From the NCBI GenBank assembly GCA_024277695.1, contig JAJRUR010000040.1, positions 1 to 5,273 on the forward strand: a stretch of 5,273 bases of DNA, written 5' to 3'. Under the pieces are notes generated by a model. That model had not been told where the DNA came from. It did not search any database and worked only from the letters and a program-made list of their open reading frames with translations. Position 1 is the first letter of the stretch; each line of letters starts with the position of its first letter. Of this stretch, positions 1 to 5,239 are shown one piece after another. The translations under genes and the position numbers were made by a program. Source of the DNA: Bacteroidota bacterium. Its GTDB lineage: Bacteria > Bacteroidota > Bacteroidia > Chitinophagales > Saprospiraceae.

Positions 1-699
1 ACTATAAGGGGTAGATATTTTATAGAGATATTCGACGAGTATTGGCGGGCAGTAACACACACCGAGCCGCAAGCCGGCAAGAGCCCACGACTTACTAAAT
101 GTTTGTAAAATAGCGAGTCTCGGATATTGGTCGATGGAGCCTAAAAGGCTTTCTTCGGGCTTAAAATCACTATAAGCTTCATCTAGAATCGTAATCCCCG
201 GATTGGCATCAATGATCTGTAAGATGTCTTCCTGTTTGAGCGAATTGGACACCGGATTATTGGGAGTACATAGAAATACGATTTTTGGTTTTTGTTTTTC
301 TATGGCTTGAAGTACTAGAGGCATATCCAGTTGAAAATCCGGAGTCTTTTTGATTTTTATGATTCCAACATTATTTACACCTGCCATAATGGGATACATC
401 CCAAAAGTCGGTGTATTGATAAGAATATGATCTTTTGCAGGCTCACAAAACAGACGAATCAGTTTATCGACAATTACATCACTACCGTTACTGAGGTAGA
501 TTTGATCAAAAGGAATATTTTTTAGCACGGATATAGCCTTTCGAAGATCCTTCTGTCTGGAGTCAGGATATCGATTATATCCATTATCATAAGGATTTTC
601 GTTGGCATCTAGAAAAATATCAGCAGCTCCTTCAAATTCGTCTCGGGCACTGCTATATCCTTTGATGGCATGCAGATAGGGTCTAAAAAGTTCTTTCAT
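1..699 (-). CDS. hisC: Histidinol-phosphate aminotransferase (HisC), 5' part only; runs off the left edge
   Basis: This PLP-dependent fold-type I aminotransferase converts imidazole-acetol phosphate plus glutamate to L-histidinol phosphate in cytoplasmic histidine biosynthesis. Translation from the ATG at 699 stays open to base 1, giving 233 residues. HisC enzymes are usually about 350, so roughly the last third is outside. Visible hallmarks are LDANENP followed by YNRYPD (residues 30-46), the SNGSD cofactor-phosphate loop (70-74), TPNNP (145-149), the LDEAYSDF strand with Asp173 and Tyr176, and FSKSWALAGLRLG (201-213) with Schiff-base Lys203 and Arg211. The start is the only sensible one because the conserved N-terminal region begins shortly after it. 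No Shine-Dalgarno is evident. It lies 101 bases downstream of radC on the same strand, not behind hisG/hisD as in a classical his operon. Family assignment is firm; a related aromatic aminotransferase is the only realistic alternative. Confidence 0.92.
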   Translation of the reverse strand, partial: MKELFRPYLHAIKGYSSARDEFEGAADIFLDANENPYDNGYNRYPDSRQKDLRKAISVLKNIPFDQIYLSNGSDVIVDKLIRLFCEPAKDHILINTPTFGMYPIMAGVNNVGIIKIKKTPDFQLDMPLVLQAIEKQKPKIVFLCTPNNPVSNSLKQEDILQIIDANPGITILDEAYSDFKPEESLLGSIDQYPRLAILQTFSKSWALAGLRLGVCYCPPILVEYLYKISTPYS

Positions 700-800
700 C
701 GGTTGGTTAAATTACGACAAAGAAACTAAAAAATATGTAATCGGTAAACTTCAAAATAAAAAAAAAGAAGGATAGTGCTTAGTGTCTAAATTACTTTTTT
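700..800 (-). other. Intergenic region radC-hisC with weak transcription signals
   Basis: These 101 AT-rich bases lie between the radC stop and the hisC start. Read leftwards there is a small dyad TTAG-ACA-CTAA (around 781-791) followed about ten bases later by a nine-T run near 765. That could be a weak terminator for radC. Closer to hisC, TTTCTTTG (around 717-724) matches the Bacteroidota -7 box TAnnTTTG at all but one fixed base and has a TTTA 19 bases upstream. Both signals are weak. They suggest, but do not show, that hisC has its own promoter. Confidence 0.3.
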
Positions 801-1496
801 TCAGAGCCAATTTTTATCAGCGAAGCTGACATAGCTATTATTGCTCAAAATGATATGATCAAGAACTTTTATATCGAGATACTTGCCGGCGGTGACTAGT
901 TTTTTGGTTAGACTTATATCCGCATCACTCGGATCGAGACTACCCGAAGGGTGATTGTGTGCGATAATCAAACTGCTGGCGAGCAACTGTATGGCAGATC
1001 GAAAAACTAAGCGCGAGTCTGCTAGAGTAGTATTGACTCCACCGCTACTGATTTTTTCTTTTTTGATTACGCGATGGGCTCGATTGAGGACCAAGATCCA
1101 AAACTCTTCGTAGGGCAGGTCTGCCAGGATGGGGTGCAAGATGCGAAAAGCATCTTGACTGGATGATATTTTGGGTTTTGTGACAGGGTTGGTAGCTTGG
1201 CGTCGTCTTCCGAGTTCTAAAACAGCAGCGATGTTGACAGCTTTGGCTGTACCCACACCTTTAAATAGCATCAACTCTCGGATGGATATCTTACCGAGTT
1301 CGTCGAGATTATCGTCGCAGCTCGCTAGTATTTCTTTGGCTAGGTCTATAGCACTTTTGTCGCGTGAGCCACTACCTAATATGATGGCGAGGAGTTCCGA
1401 ATCACTCAAGGCTTGTCTTCCCAATTTGAGCATCTTTTCGCGTGGTCGGTCGTCTTCGTTCCAGTCACGGATAGGTATGTAGGTTTTTGCTGCCAC
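801..1496 (-). CDS. radC: RadC family JAB/MPN-domain protein
   Basis: This 231-residue protein has the full RadC (UPF0758) length and architecture. The N-terminal IRDWNEDDRPREKML (residues 9-23) is the usual RadC opening. A helix-hairpin-helix-like segment follows, with ILGSGSRDKSAIDLA (39-53) and LFKGVGTAKA (77-86). The C-terminal JAB/MPN+ domain carries the metal motif HNHPSG (180-185) with Ser190 and Asp193, giving HxHP...SxxD. Glu130 or Glu131 in YEEFW probably supplies the glutamate. The catalytic-type residues are therefore present, suggesting a metal-binding hydrolase fold. The old DNA-repair assignment of RadC is doubtful in the literature and the true role is unsettled. The start is GTG at 1496; no ATG lies upstream before the in-frame stop, and starting at Met22 would remove the conserved opening. 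It begins 8 bases after the upstream gene's stop, so the two are probably co-transcribed. An AGGAG lies 19 bases upstream, too far for ordinary use. Confidence 0.93.
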   Translation of the reverse strand: MAAKTYIPIRDWNEDDRPREKMLKLGRQALSDSELLAIILGSGSRDKSAIDLAKEILASCDDNLDELGKISIRELMLFKGVGTAKAVNIAAVLELGRRRQATNPVTKPKISSSQDAFRILHPILADLPYEEFWILVLNRAHRVIKKEKISSGGVNTTLADSRLVFRSAIQLLASSLIIAHNHPSGSLDPSDADISLTKKLVTAGKYLDIKVLDHIILSNNSYVSFADKNWL

Positions 1497-1504
1497 AAAC
1501 TAAT

Positions 1505-2656
1505 TTATTCTAGTGCTCCTAATATATCTTCAATCAAGTCTGCCTCATCTTCTATCCCGATGCTCAAGCGGATCAGGGAGTCCGAAAGGCCGACTTTCAA
1601 ACGCTCGGCTTTTGGTATGGAGGCATGGGTCATAGAGGCCGGGTGACCGATGAGCGACTCGACACCTCCGAGGGATTCTGCAAGACTAAAATATTGGGTC
1701 TTGCTCAGTACCTCATTTGCCGCAGCCATAGTGTTTTCTTTAAGATCAAAACTCAGCATAGCACCAAAGTCGCGCATTTGTGCTCTGGCGATGTCATGAC
1801 CCGGATGATCCAATAATCCAGGATAGTAGAGATTATTGATTTTTGGGTGGTTTTGTAATGCTAGAGCCATCTGTCGCGCATTATCACAAGCGCGCTGGAC
1901 TCGTACGTGGAGCGTCTTGATACCCCTCAGCATCAAAAAACAATCCTGCGGTCCGGGTACCGCCCCTGCTGCATTTTGCAAAAAGTAGAGCTGTTCTGCC
2001 AATTGTTCGTCAGATGTAGCTACCAGACCCATCACCACATCGGAGTGACCTCCCAAATATTTGGTAGCCGAGTGATAAGCTAGATCAGCACCCAAGTTTA
2101 AGGGGTTTTGAAGATATGGAGATGCAAAGGTGTTATCGACACAGACTTTGGCAGGATGATTTTTGACCAGATTGCATATGGCAGCGATGTCTATGATGCG
2201 CAACATTGGATTAGTGGGGCTTTCTATCCATATGAGTTTAATGCTTTCTGTCAATTGACTTTTTAGCTCATCCAAGTTTGTCATATCTACAAACTTAAAT
2301 TTGATTCCATATTTTTCATACTGCTTGCGCATCAGTCGATATGACCCCCCGTAAAGGTCATTGGTAGAGAGTAATTCATCGCCGGGACTTAGGGTTTTGA
2401 GAATCGTATCCAATGCTGCCAGACCACTGGAATATGCAATCCCAAATCGAGCTCCTTCGAGTGCTGCAATATTTTGTTGTAGTACATTACGCGTAGGATT
2501 TTGGGTCCTGGCATACTCATATCCTTTGTGTACTCCGGGTGCTTCTTGGACGTAAGTAGAAGTCTGATAGATGGGGGTCATAATAGCACCGGTCGTCGGA
2601 TCCGGTTCTACACCGGCATGAATCAGTTTTGTATTGAATCGGGCATTTTTTTTCAT
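1505..2656 (-). CDS. Cystathionine gamma-synthase / gamma-lyase family PLP enzyme
   Basis: This Cys/Met-metabolism PLP enzyme acts in the cytoplasm, either joining O-acyl-homoserine and cysteine into cystathionine or cleaving cystathionine. From the ATG at 2656 it has 383 residues, close to the usual size of about 385. An in-frame TTG at 2731 would add 25 non-conserved residues and is not preferred. Motifs, numbered from the ATG at 2656, are GYEYARTQNPTR (45-56), YSSGLAAL (75-82), CVDNTFASPYLQNPL (172-186), HSATKYLGGHSD (195-206) with PLP lysine Lys199, and AESLGGVESL (326-335) followed by MTHASIP. In this family the residue before the cofactor-contacting Tyr of the YxR motif is Glu in characterised gamma-lyases and Asp in E. 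coli MetB. Here it is Glu47 (EYAR), which leans towards lyase activity. That is an inference, and genome annotations of such proteins often say synthase. It is followed closely by radC. Confidence 0.9.
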   Translation of the reverse strand: MKKNARFNTKLIHAGVEPDPTTGAIMTPIYQTSTYVQEAPGVHKGYEYARTQNPTRNVLQQNIAALEGARFGIAYSSGLAALDTILKTLSPGDELLSTNDLYGGSYRLMRKQYEKYGIKFKFVDMTNLDELKSQLTESIKLIWIESPTNPMLRIIDIAAICNLVKNHPAKVCVDNTFASPYLQNPLNLGADLAYHSATKYLGGHSDVVMGLVATSDEQLAEQLYFLQNAAGAVPGPQDCFLMLRGIKTLHVRVQRACDNARQMALALQNHPKINNLYYPGLLDHPGHDIARAQMRDFGAMLSFDLKENTMAAANEVLSKTQYFSLAESLGGVESLIGHPASMTHASIPKAERLKVGLSDSLIRLSIGIEDEADLIEDILGALE

Positions 2657-2715
2657 TCGTTCTAGTTTTTTGATGATATAATTCTCCAAAATAATTGATG
2701 AGTTCTGGATTAAAG

Positions 2716-2760
2716 TCGGACGCTCAAACAATTCGCCACAAGTATCTCTAGAGCGCCCAA
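2716..2760 (-). promoter_or_regulatory. Possible stem-loop in the leader of the transsulfuration gene
   Basis: Read leftwards, GGGCGCTC (2758-2751) can pair with GAGCGTCC (2725-2718) in eight pairs including one G-U, extended by a U-G and a U-A pair at 2759/2717 and 2760/2716. The loop is 25 bases. The stem is much richer in GC than its surroundings. The wobble pairs work only in RNA made from the minus strand, the direction of the downstream enzyme gene, which begins about 60 bases further on. It might be a leader structure or a protein-binding dyad. It matches no riboswitch consensus I know. Confidence 0.3.
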
Positions 2761-2791
2761 ATATAAAAATAGATTGTTTTAGATTGATTTA

Positions 2792-2825
2792 TTCTGAAGA
2801 TTATCCATTAAAAGTATTAACTTTG
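2792..2825 (+). promoter_or_regulatory. Bacteroidota-type promoter of the first lipoprotein
   Basis: TAACTTTG at 2818-2825 matches the Bacteroidota -7 consensus TAnnTTTG at every fixed base. The -33 element is poor: TTCTG at 2792-2796, 21 bases upstream. The box ends 42 bases before the ATG at 2868, the same distance as in the second lipoprotein gene. This placement also rules out a translation start upstream of it. Confidence 0.6.
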
Positions 2826-2867
2826 CATGGATATTTATTTTTTTACCTTAAAACTAAATCAACAAAA

Positions 2868-3185
2868 ATGAAAAAATTTATTACTTCGGCAATGGTCTGT
2901 GTAGCGATAGTATCTATGATGGTACTTTCTTCTTGTGGGAACTCATGTGACGCTAATGACTTCTCCGGTCAAGTTCAAGATGCAGTCTCTGAATTGCAAT
3001 CAGCCATCAATGCTTATGCAGCTGATCCGACAGAAGCAAATTGTAGCGCTTACAAAGATAAAGCGCAAGGGTATTTAGATGTTGTAGAGGGTTTTTCGGA
3101 TTGTGCAGCAGATATCGGACAGGGGCAGTATGATGCTGCAATCCAAGCTGCTCGCCAGTCTGTGAACGACATCACTTGCAATTAA
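2868..3185 (+). CDS. Small four-cysteine lipoprotein, copy 1 of a tandem pair
   Basis: I do not recognise this 105-residue protein as a named family. It starts at an ATG behind an A-rich leader. A typical lipoprotein signal follows: MKKF, a hydrophobic stretch (about residues 5-20), then the lipobox LSSCG with Cys23 as the lipid-modified residue. The mature part is about 83 residues, acidic, rich in Ala, Gln and Asp. It looks helical: roughly DFSGQVQDAVSEL into AINAY, a second helix through YLDVVEGFSDC, and a third around QYDAAIQAARQSVN. Four further cysteines (27, 59, 79, 104) could form two disulfides. The protein should sit in a membrane facing the periplasm or the surface. The neighbour at 3337-3669 is a clear paralog, with about 37 identical positions out of 83 by hand alignment. 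It has its own promoter and terminator, so it is probably monocistronic. Function is unknown; a small structural or ligand-binding envelope protein is possible. Confidence 0.88.
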   Translation: MKKFITSAMVCVAIVSMMVLSSCGNSCDANDFSGQVQDAVSELQSAINAYAADPTEANCSAYKDKAQGYLDVVEGFSDCAADIGQGQYDAAIQAARQSVNDITCN

Positions 3186-3205
3186 ATCCTTTTTGCCTTT
3201 TAACG

Positions 3206-3262
3206 TGGTGGTTTATCACCAAAAAAAACTGACGGATCTTCAATGATTGGTCAGTTTTTTTT
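3206..3262 (+). terminator. Rho-independent terminator after lipoprotein copy 1
   Basis: A stem of 13 pairs forms between eight A plus CTGAC (3221-3233) and GTCAG plus eight T (3250-3262). The 16-base loop can itself pair ATC (3236-3238) with GAT (3245-3247). The 3' arm ends in the T run expected of an intrinsic terminator. Just before it is a smaller hairpin, TGGTG (3206-3210) with CACCA (3217-3221). The element lies about 35-75 bases after the stop codon. It also reads as A-stem-T leftwards, though no leftward gene ends here. Confidence 0.8.
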
Positions 3263-3263
3263 A

Positions 3264-3294
3264 TTGCTTAAAACGAAAACTTATATTAGCTTTA
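3264..3294 (+). promoter_or_regulatory. Bacteroidota-type promoter of the second lipoprotein
   Basis: TTG at 3264-3266 is followed after 20 bases by TAGCTTTA (3287-3294), which differs from TAnnTTTG only at the last base. The box ends 42 bases before the ATG at 3337. The core TATTAnCTTT is shared with the promoter of the first lipoprotein gene. The -33 element directly abuts the T run of the preceding terminator, so this gene is insulated from its neighbour and separately driven. Confidence 0.6.
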
Positions 3295-3336
3295 CCATCC
3301 AATATTTAATTAGATTCATTATAAAAATTTCTAACC

Positions 3337-3669
3337 ATGACAATGACAAACAAACAAGCTGTACTCTTCTTCTTCATCCTCTTCTCTTCAGCCTGGCTAT
3401 TCAGCTCTTGCGGTTCGGGAAAGGACTGTGTTGTAGAAAACTTTAATACGGACATCAATGCAGCTGTTGACAATCTAAATGCTGCCATTTCTACCTACAA
3501 TCGCGATCCGAGCAATGCAAATTGCGAAAATATGCAAAAAGCTGCCAATGAATATCTGGACGAAGTAGAGGCATATAGTGACTGTGCAGAGACTTTTGGC
3601 CAAGCACAGTTTGACCAAGCACTCGTAGCAGCTAGAGATGCAGTAAATGCCACAAGTAGCTGCAACTAG
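3337..3669 (+). CDS. Small four-cysteine lipoprotein, copy 2 of a tandem pair
   Basis: This is a 110-residue paralog of the preceding lipoprotein and also of unknown function. It has a basic-polar N terminus, a Phe-rich hydrophobic segment (about residues 8-21) and the lipobox FSSCG with acylated Cys25. The other cysteines (31, 63, 83, 109) are spaced 32, 20 and 26 residues apart, against 32, 20 and 25 in copy 1, so they are probably structural. Shared blocks are Y-x2-DP-x2-ANC, YLD-x-VE-x2-SDCA and GQxQxDxAxxAAR-x2-VN. Conservation lies in these blocks while signal peptides and linkers have diverged, suggesting an older duplication under selection. A second in-frame ATG sits two codons downstream at 3343. 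I prefer 3337 because it matches the promoter-to-start distance of copy 1. Transcription probably ends at the bidirectional hairpin near 3785-3814. Confidence 0.88.
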   Translation: MTMTNKQAVLFFFILFSSAWLFSSCGSGKDCVVENFNTDINAAVDNLNAAISTYNRDPSNANCENMQKAANEYLDEVEAYSDCAETFGQAQFDQALVAARDAVNATSSCN

Positions 3670-3784
3670 CGGAGTAGTAGAAGTAGATATGATTTCAGCG
3701 GGATGATCTAAGGCAGAGTAGGGCTTTACTCATAGAATGACTTCTTTGCGGAGAGAATGTCCTATAAACCAAAGAATATCAAAA
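3670..3784. other. Spacer between lipoprotein copy 2 and the shared terminator
   Basis: No gene is visible here. The only structure is a five-pair dyad, GAGTA (3716-3720) with TACTC (3727-3731) around a six-base loop. It has no following T run and is too short to call a terminator. The sequence is the 3' untranslated stretch of the second lipoprotein transcript. Confidence 0.4.
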
Positions 3785-3823
3785 AAGCCATCTTGAATCA
3801 AATCAAGATGGCTTCGTTCTTTT
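3776..3823. terminator. Bidirectional terminator shared by lipoprotein copy 2 and HU
   Basis: A perfect 12-pair stem forms between AAGCCATCTTGA (3785-3796) and TCAAGATGGCTT (3803-3814) around the six-base loop ATCAAA. Leftwards, the direction of the HU gene, it is followed by six consecutive T and lies about 27 bases past the HU stop. Rightwards it is followed by CGTTCTTTT, a weaker but usable tract for the lipoprotein gene. Confidence 0.85.
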
Positions 3824-3840
3824 AAAAGATGCGCGCTTAA

Positions 3841-4113
3841 TTAGTTAACGGCATCCGCAAGCGCTTTACCGGGCTTAAATTTAGCCACGTTCTTCGCTTT
3901 GATCTGAATGGTCTTTCCGGTGAGAGGGTTTCTACCTGATCTTGCCGGACGGTGATTCGTTGAAAAAGTACCAAATCCAATCAAGGTAACTTTCTCACCT
4001 TTTTTCAAACACTTTGTAATGGTATTCAAAGTTGCGTTGAGTGCATCTCCTGCCATTGCTTTTGAGCAATCGCATTCTTTTGCAATCGCATCGATTAAAT
4101 CTCCCTTATTCAT
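3841..4113 (-). CDS. HU family DNA-binding protein
   Basis: This is a small histone-like nucleoid protein that binds and bends DNA as a dimer. The 90 residues match the standard HU length. The N-terminal helical part MNKGDLIDAIAKE leads into a dimerisation region. Then comes the GFGTF turn (46-50) and the DNA-embracing beta arm with RPARSGRNPLTG (55-66), including the conserved Arg-Asn-Pro. The end is IKAKNVAKFKPGKAL (71-85). All these are HU/IHF signature positions. Three cysteines (14, 16, 35) are unusual for this family; Cys14 and Cys16 sit in ECDCSKA where most HUs have non-cysteine residues. It is transcribed alone from a strong promoter and ends at a shared terminator. Bacteroidota often carry several HU paralogs, so I give no hup letter. 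Confidence 0.95.
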   Translation of the reverse strand: MNKGDLIDAIAKECDCSKAMAGDALNATLNTITKCLKKGEKVTLIGFGTFSTNHRPARSGRNPLTGKTIQIKAKNVAKFKPGKALADAVN

Positions 4114-4149
4114 ATTATCTTTGTTTTAGTTATTGAATAAATTTCGGGT

Positions 4150-4180
4150 CAAAGGTAAGTCTATTTATTAGTATTTCAAA
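4150..4180 (-). promoter_or_regulatory. Consensus Bacteroidota promoter of the HU gene
   Basis: Read leftwards, TTTG (4180-4177) is followed after exactly 19 bases by TACCTTTG (4157-4150). This matches both elements of the Bacteroidota housekeeping sigma consensus at every fixed base. Transcription would begin around 4142-4145, giving a leader of about 30 AT-rich bases without a Shine-Dalgarno before the ATG at 4113. It is the clearest promoter in the window and fits a highly expressed nucleoid protein. Confidence 0.82.
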
Positions 4181-4258
4181 GAAAATCGCAAAAAAAATAG
4201 CTCAAAAGCCCTATAAACAAAGGATTTTATCAGATTTTAGGACAAAATATTAAAAAAT

Positions 4259-4489
4259 ATGCTAGTACATAAGACATTCTTAATCAGAAAATTATTTATC
4301 AAATATTTCTTTATATCTTTGGTTTTCATAGCTTTATCTCTTGTATTGACTTCCTGCAAAACAAAAGAAGGATGCGGCATGGATGAAAGAGTTCATGTCA
4401 AACTGGATAAAAAAGGACGAAAAAAATCTAAGAATAAATCAGGATTATTTCCCAAAAAGGTCAATAAACGCATACGCAGCGGCAAATAA
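4259..4489 (+). CDS. Small highly basic lipoprotein
   Basis: I cannot assign this 76-residue protein to a named family. Its N terminus carries Lys/Arg and then a hydrophobic stretch (about residues 16-30). It ends in the lipobox LTSC with acylated Cys33; the signal is somewhat long, but no later in-frame ATG precedes the hydrophobic stretch. The mature 44 residues contain one more cysteine (39, in EGCGMDE) and a strongly cationic tail: 13 Lys and 4 Arg against 4 acidic residues, with KKGRKKSKNKSGLFPKK (49-65) at its heart. Such a tail could contact lipopolysaccharide, peptidoglycan or another acidic polymer, but that is speculation. It is divergent from the HU gene with about 145 bases between starts. 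I see no convincing -7 box for it. The intact lipoprotein signal in a short ORF, with no competing gene, supports it being real. Confidence 0.75.
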   Translation: MLVHKTFLIRKLFIKYFFISLVFIALSLVLTSCKTKEGCGMDERVHVKLDKKGRKKSKNKSGLFPKKVNKRIRSGK

Positions 4490-4537
4490 TTTCTATTTTC
4501 TGATGCTATTATAGCTTCTTTGACTAATATGTATTAG
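4490..4537. terminator. Weak convergent termination signals
   Basis: This 48-base gap lies between convergent genes. GCTA-TTA-TAGC (4505-4515) followed by TTCTTT could be a weak terminator for the rightward lipoprotein gene. CTAAT-atgt-ATTAG (4524-4537) directly follows the permease stop codon when read leftwards. Both stems are short and AT-rich, so termination here is uncertain. Confidence 0.3.
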
Positions 4538-5239
4538 CTAATGTGTTTGGTCTGATTGGAATAATTGGGCGATGGCTCTTCCAAAACTATTAAAGTAGTA
4601 GATCGTCACAAATATGGCCAAACCCGGACCAAGTGCCAGCCACCATAGCGAAAAATCTTTCCGTGCCTCACTCAATAGGCTTCCCCAACTCACTTGACTT
4701 GCCTCTAGCCCCAAGCCTAGAAAGGATAGGGTGGACTCCAGTAGGATGGCTTGGGCTGCACTAAAACTCAAAGCCACAAGTACAGCGGGAAGAATATTGG
4801 GTAGCATTTGGTTAAAAAATATCTGTGCATGACTAAAGTTGAGTAGTCGAGCATTTTGGACAAAATCCATGGCTTTTACCTTGAGTACTTCGCCGCGTAC
4901 AAGCCTTCCCAAACCCGGCCCCTGGAGTAGCCCGATGATCGCACCCAACCCCCAAACACGCACACCACTCATATAACCTACCAACACCATCAATATAAAC
5001 AATGCAGGAATCGACCGAAATATTTCAATGAAGCGCATCACCATTTGATCCACCGGAATGGCTATTTTTTTGTTCGTTCTCCTTGTCAGCTTATACCATA
5101 TTATATGCAGTGTCACCCAAGATATGAACAGTGCGATGCAGGCCCAAAAAGTATTTTGGTATATACTGACTATAGTCCACAGCCAATAAACAAAGATCAA
5201 AAAAATCAAGAAGTGACCAGCGAGCTCAAGCTTTGACAT
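4538..5239 (-). CDS. DppC/OppC-like ABC transporter permease subunit
   Basis: This is an inner-membrane permease of the binding-protein-dependent peptide/nickel (DppC/OppC) type, which would pair with a DppB-type partner and ATPases to import small substrates. It has 233 residues. Hydrophobic segments lie near 7-26, 31-49, 76-95, 149-168 and 198-216. The coupling-helix (EAA) loop is clear: GRLVRGEVLKVKAMDFVQNARLLNFSHAQIFFNQMLPN (first half 111-129, second half 130-148). The DppC-type C-terminal signature ESTLSFLGLGLEAS-x2-SWGSLLSEAR (168-193) and LALGPGLAIFVT (201-212) follow. Most DppC proteins are 280-300 residues, with LGTDxxGRDxxSR between the first two membrane segments. That part is absent here. 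The frame stays open upstream of the ATG to the window edge, so the true start may lie outside. Another reading frame overlaps its 5' end. No substrate can be inferred. Confidence 0.82.
   Translation of the reverse strand: MSKLELAGHFLIFLIFVYWLWTIVSIYQNTFWACIALFISWVTLHIIWYKLTRRTNKKIAIPVDQMVMRFIEIFRSIPALFILMVLVGYMSGVRVWGLGAIIGLLQGPGLGRLVRGEVLKVKAMDFVQNARLLNFSHAQIFFNQMLPNILPAVLVALSFSAAQAILLESTLSFLGLGLEASQVSWGSLLSEARKDFSLWWLALGPGLAIFVTIYYFNSFGRAIAQLFQSDQTH

Noticed and set aside
331..525. Rightward 64-codon open frame inside hisC
   Set aside because: It is antisense to a clearly conserved aminotransferase and has no recognisable protein features.
1171..1646. Rightward open frames of 103 and 77 codons opposite radC and the transsulfuration gene
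   Set aside because: They are antisense shadows of well-conserved genes, with no motif of their own.
2657..2731. N-terminal extension of the transsulfuration enzyme from TTG at 2731
   Set aside because: The extra 25 residues are outside the family's usual length, and a good ATG sits at 2656 right before conserved sequence.
2657..2760. SAM riboswitch upstream of the transsulfuration gene
   Set aside because: I could not find the conserved core of any SAM riboswitch class, only a simple stem-loop.
2784..2867. Upstream start (TTG at 2784) for the first lipoprotein
   Set aside because: It would place 28 residues before the signal peptide and put a perfect -7 promoter box inside the coding region. 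The ATG at 2868 gives a standard lipoprotein signal.
3206..3262. Small regulatory RNA or repeat element in the hairpin cluster between the lipoproteins
   Set aside because: A stem ending in a T run just after a stop codon is sufficiently explained as an intrinsic terminator.
3243..3488. Open frames overlapping the start of lipoprotein copy 2 on both strands
   Set aside because: They overlap the terminator, promoter and signal peptide of a gene with a clear paralog, and encode nothing recognisable.
4181..4258. Promoter for the basic lipoprotein
   Set aside because: The stretch is AT-rich, but I found no TAnnTTTG box with a suitably spaced TTG, so I made no call.
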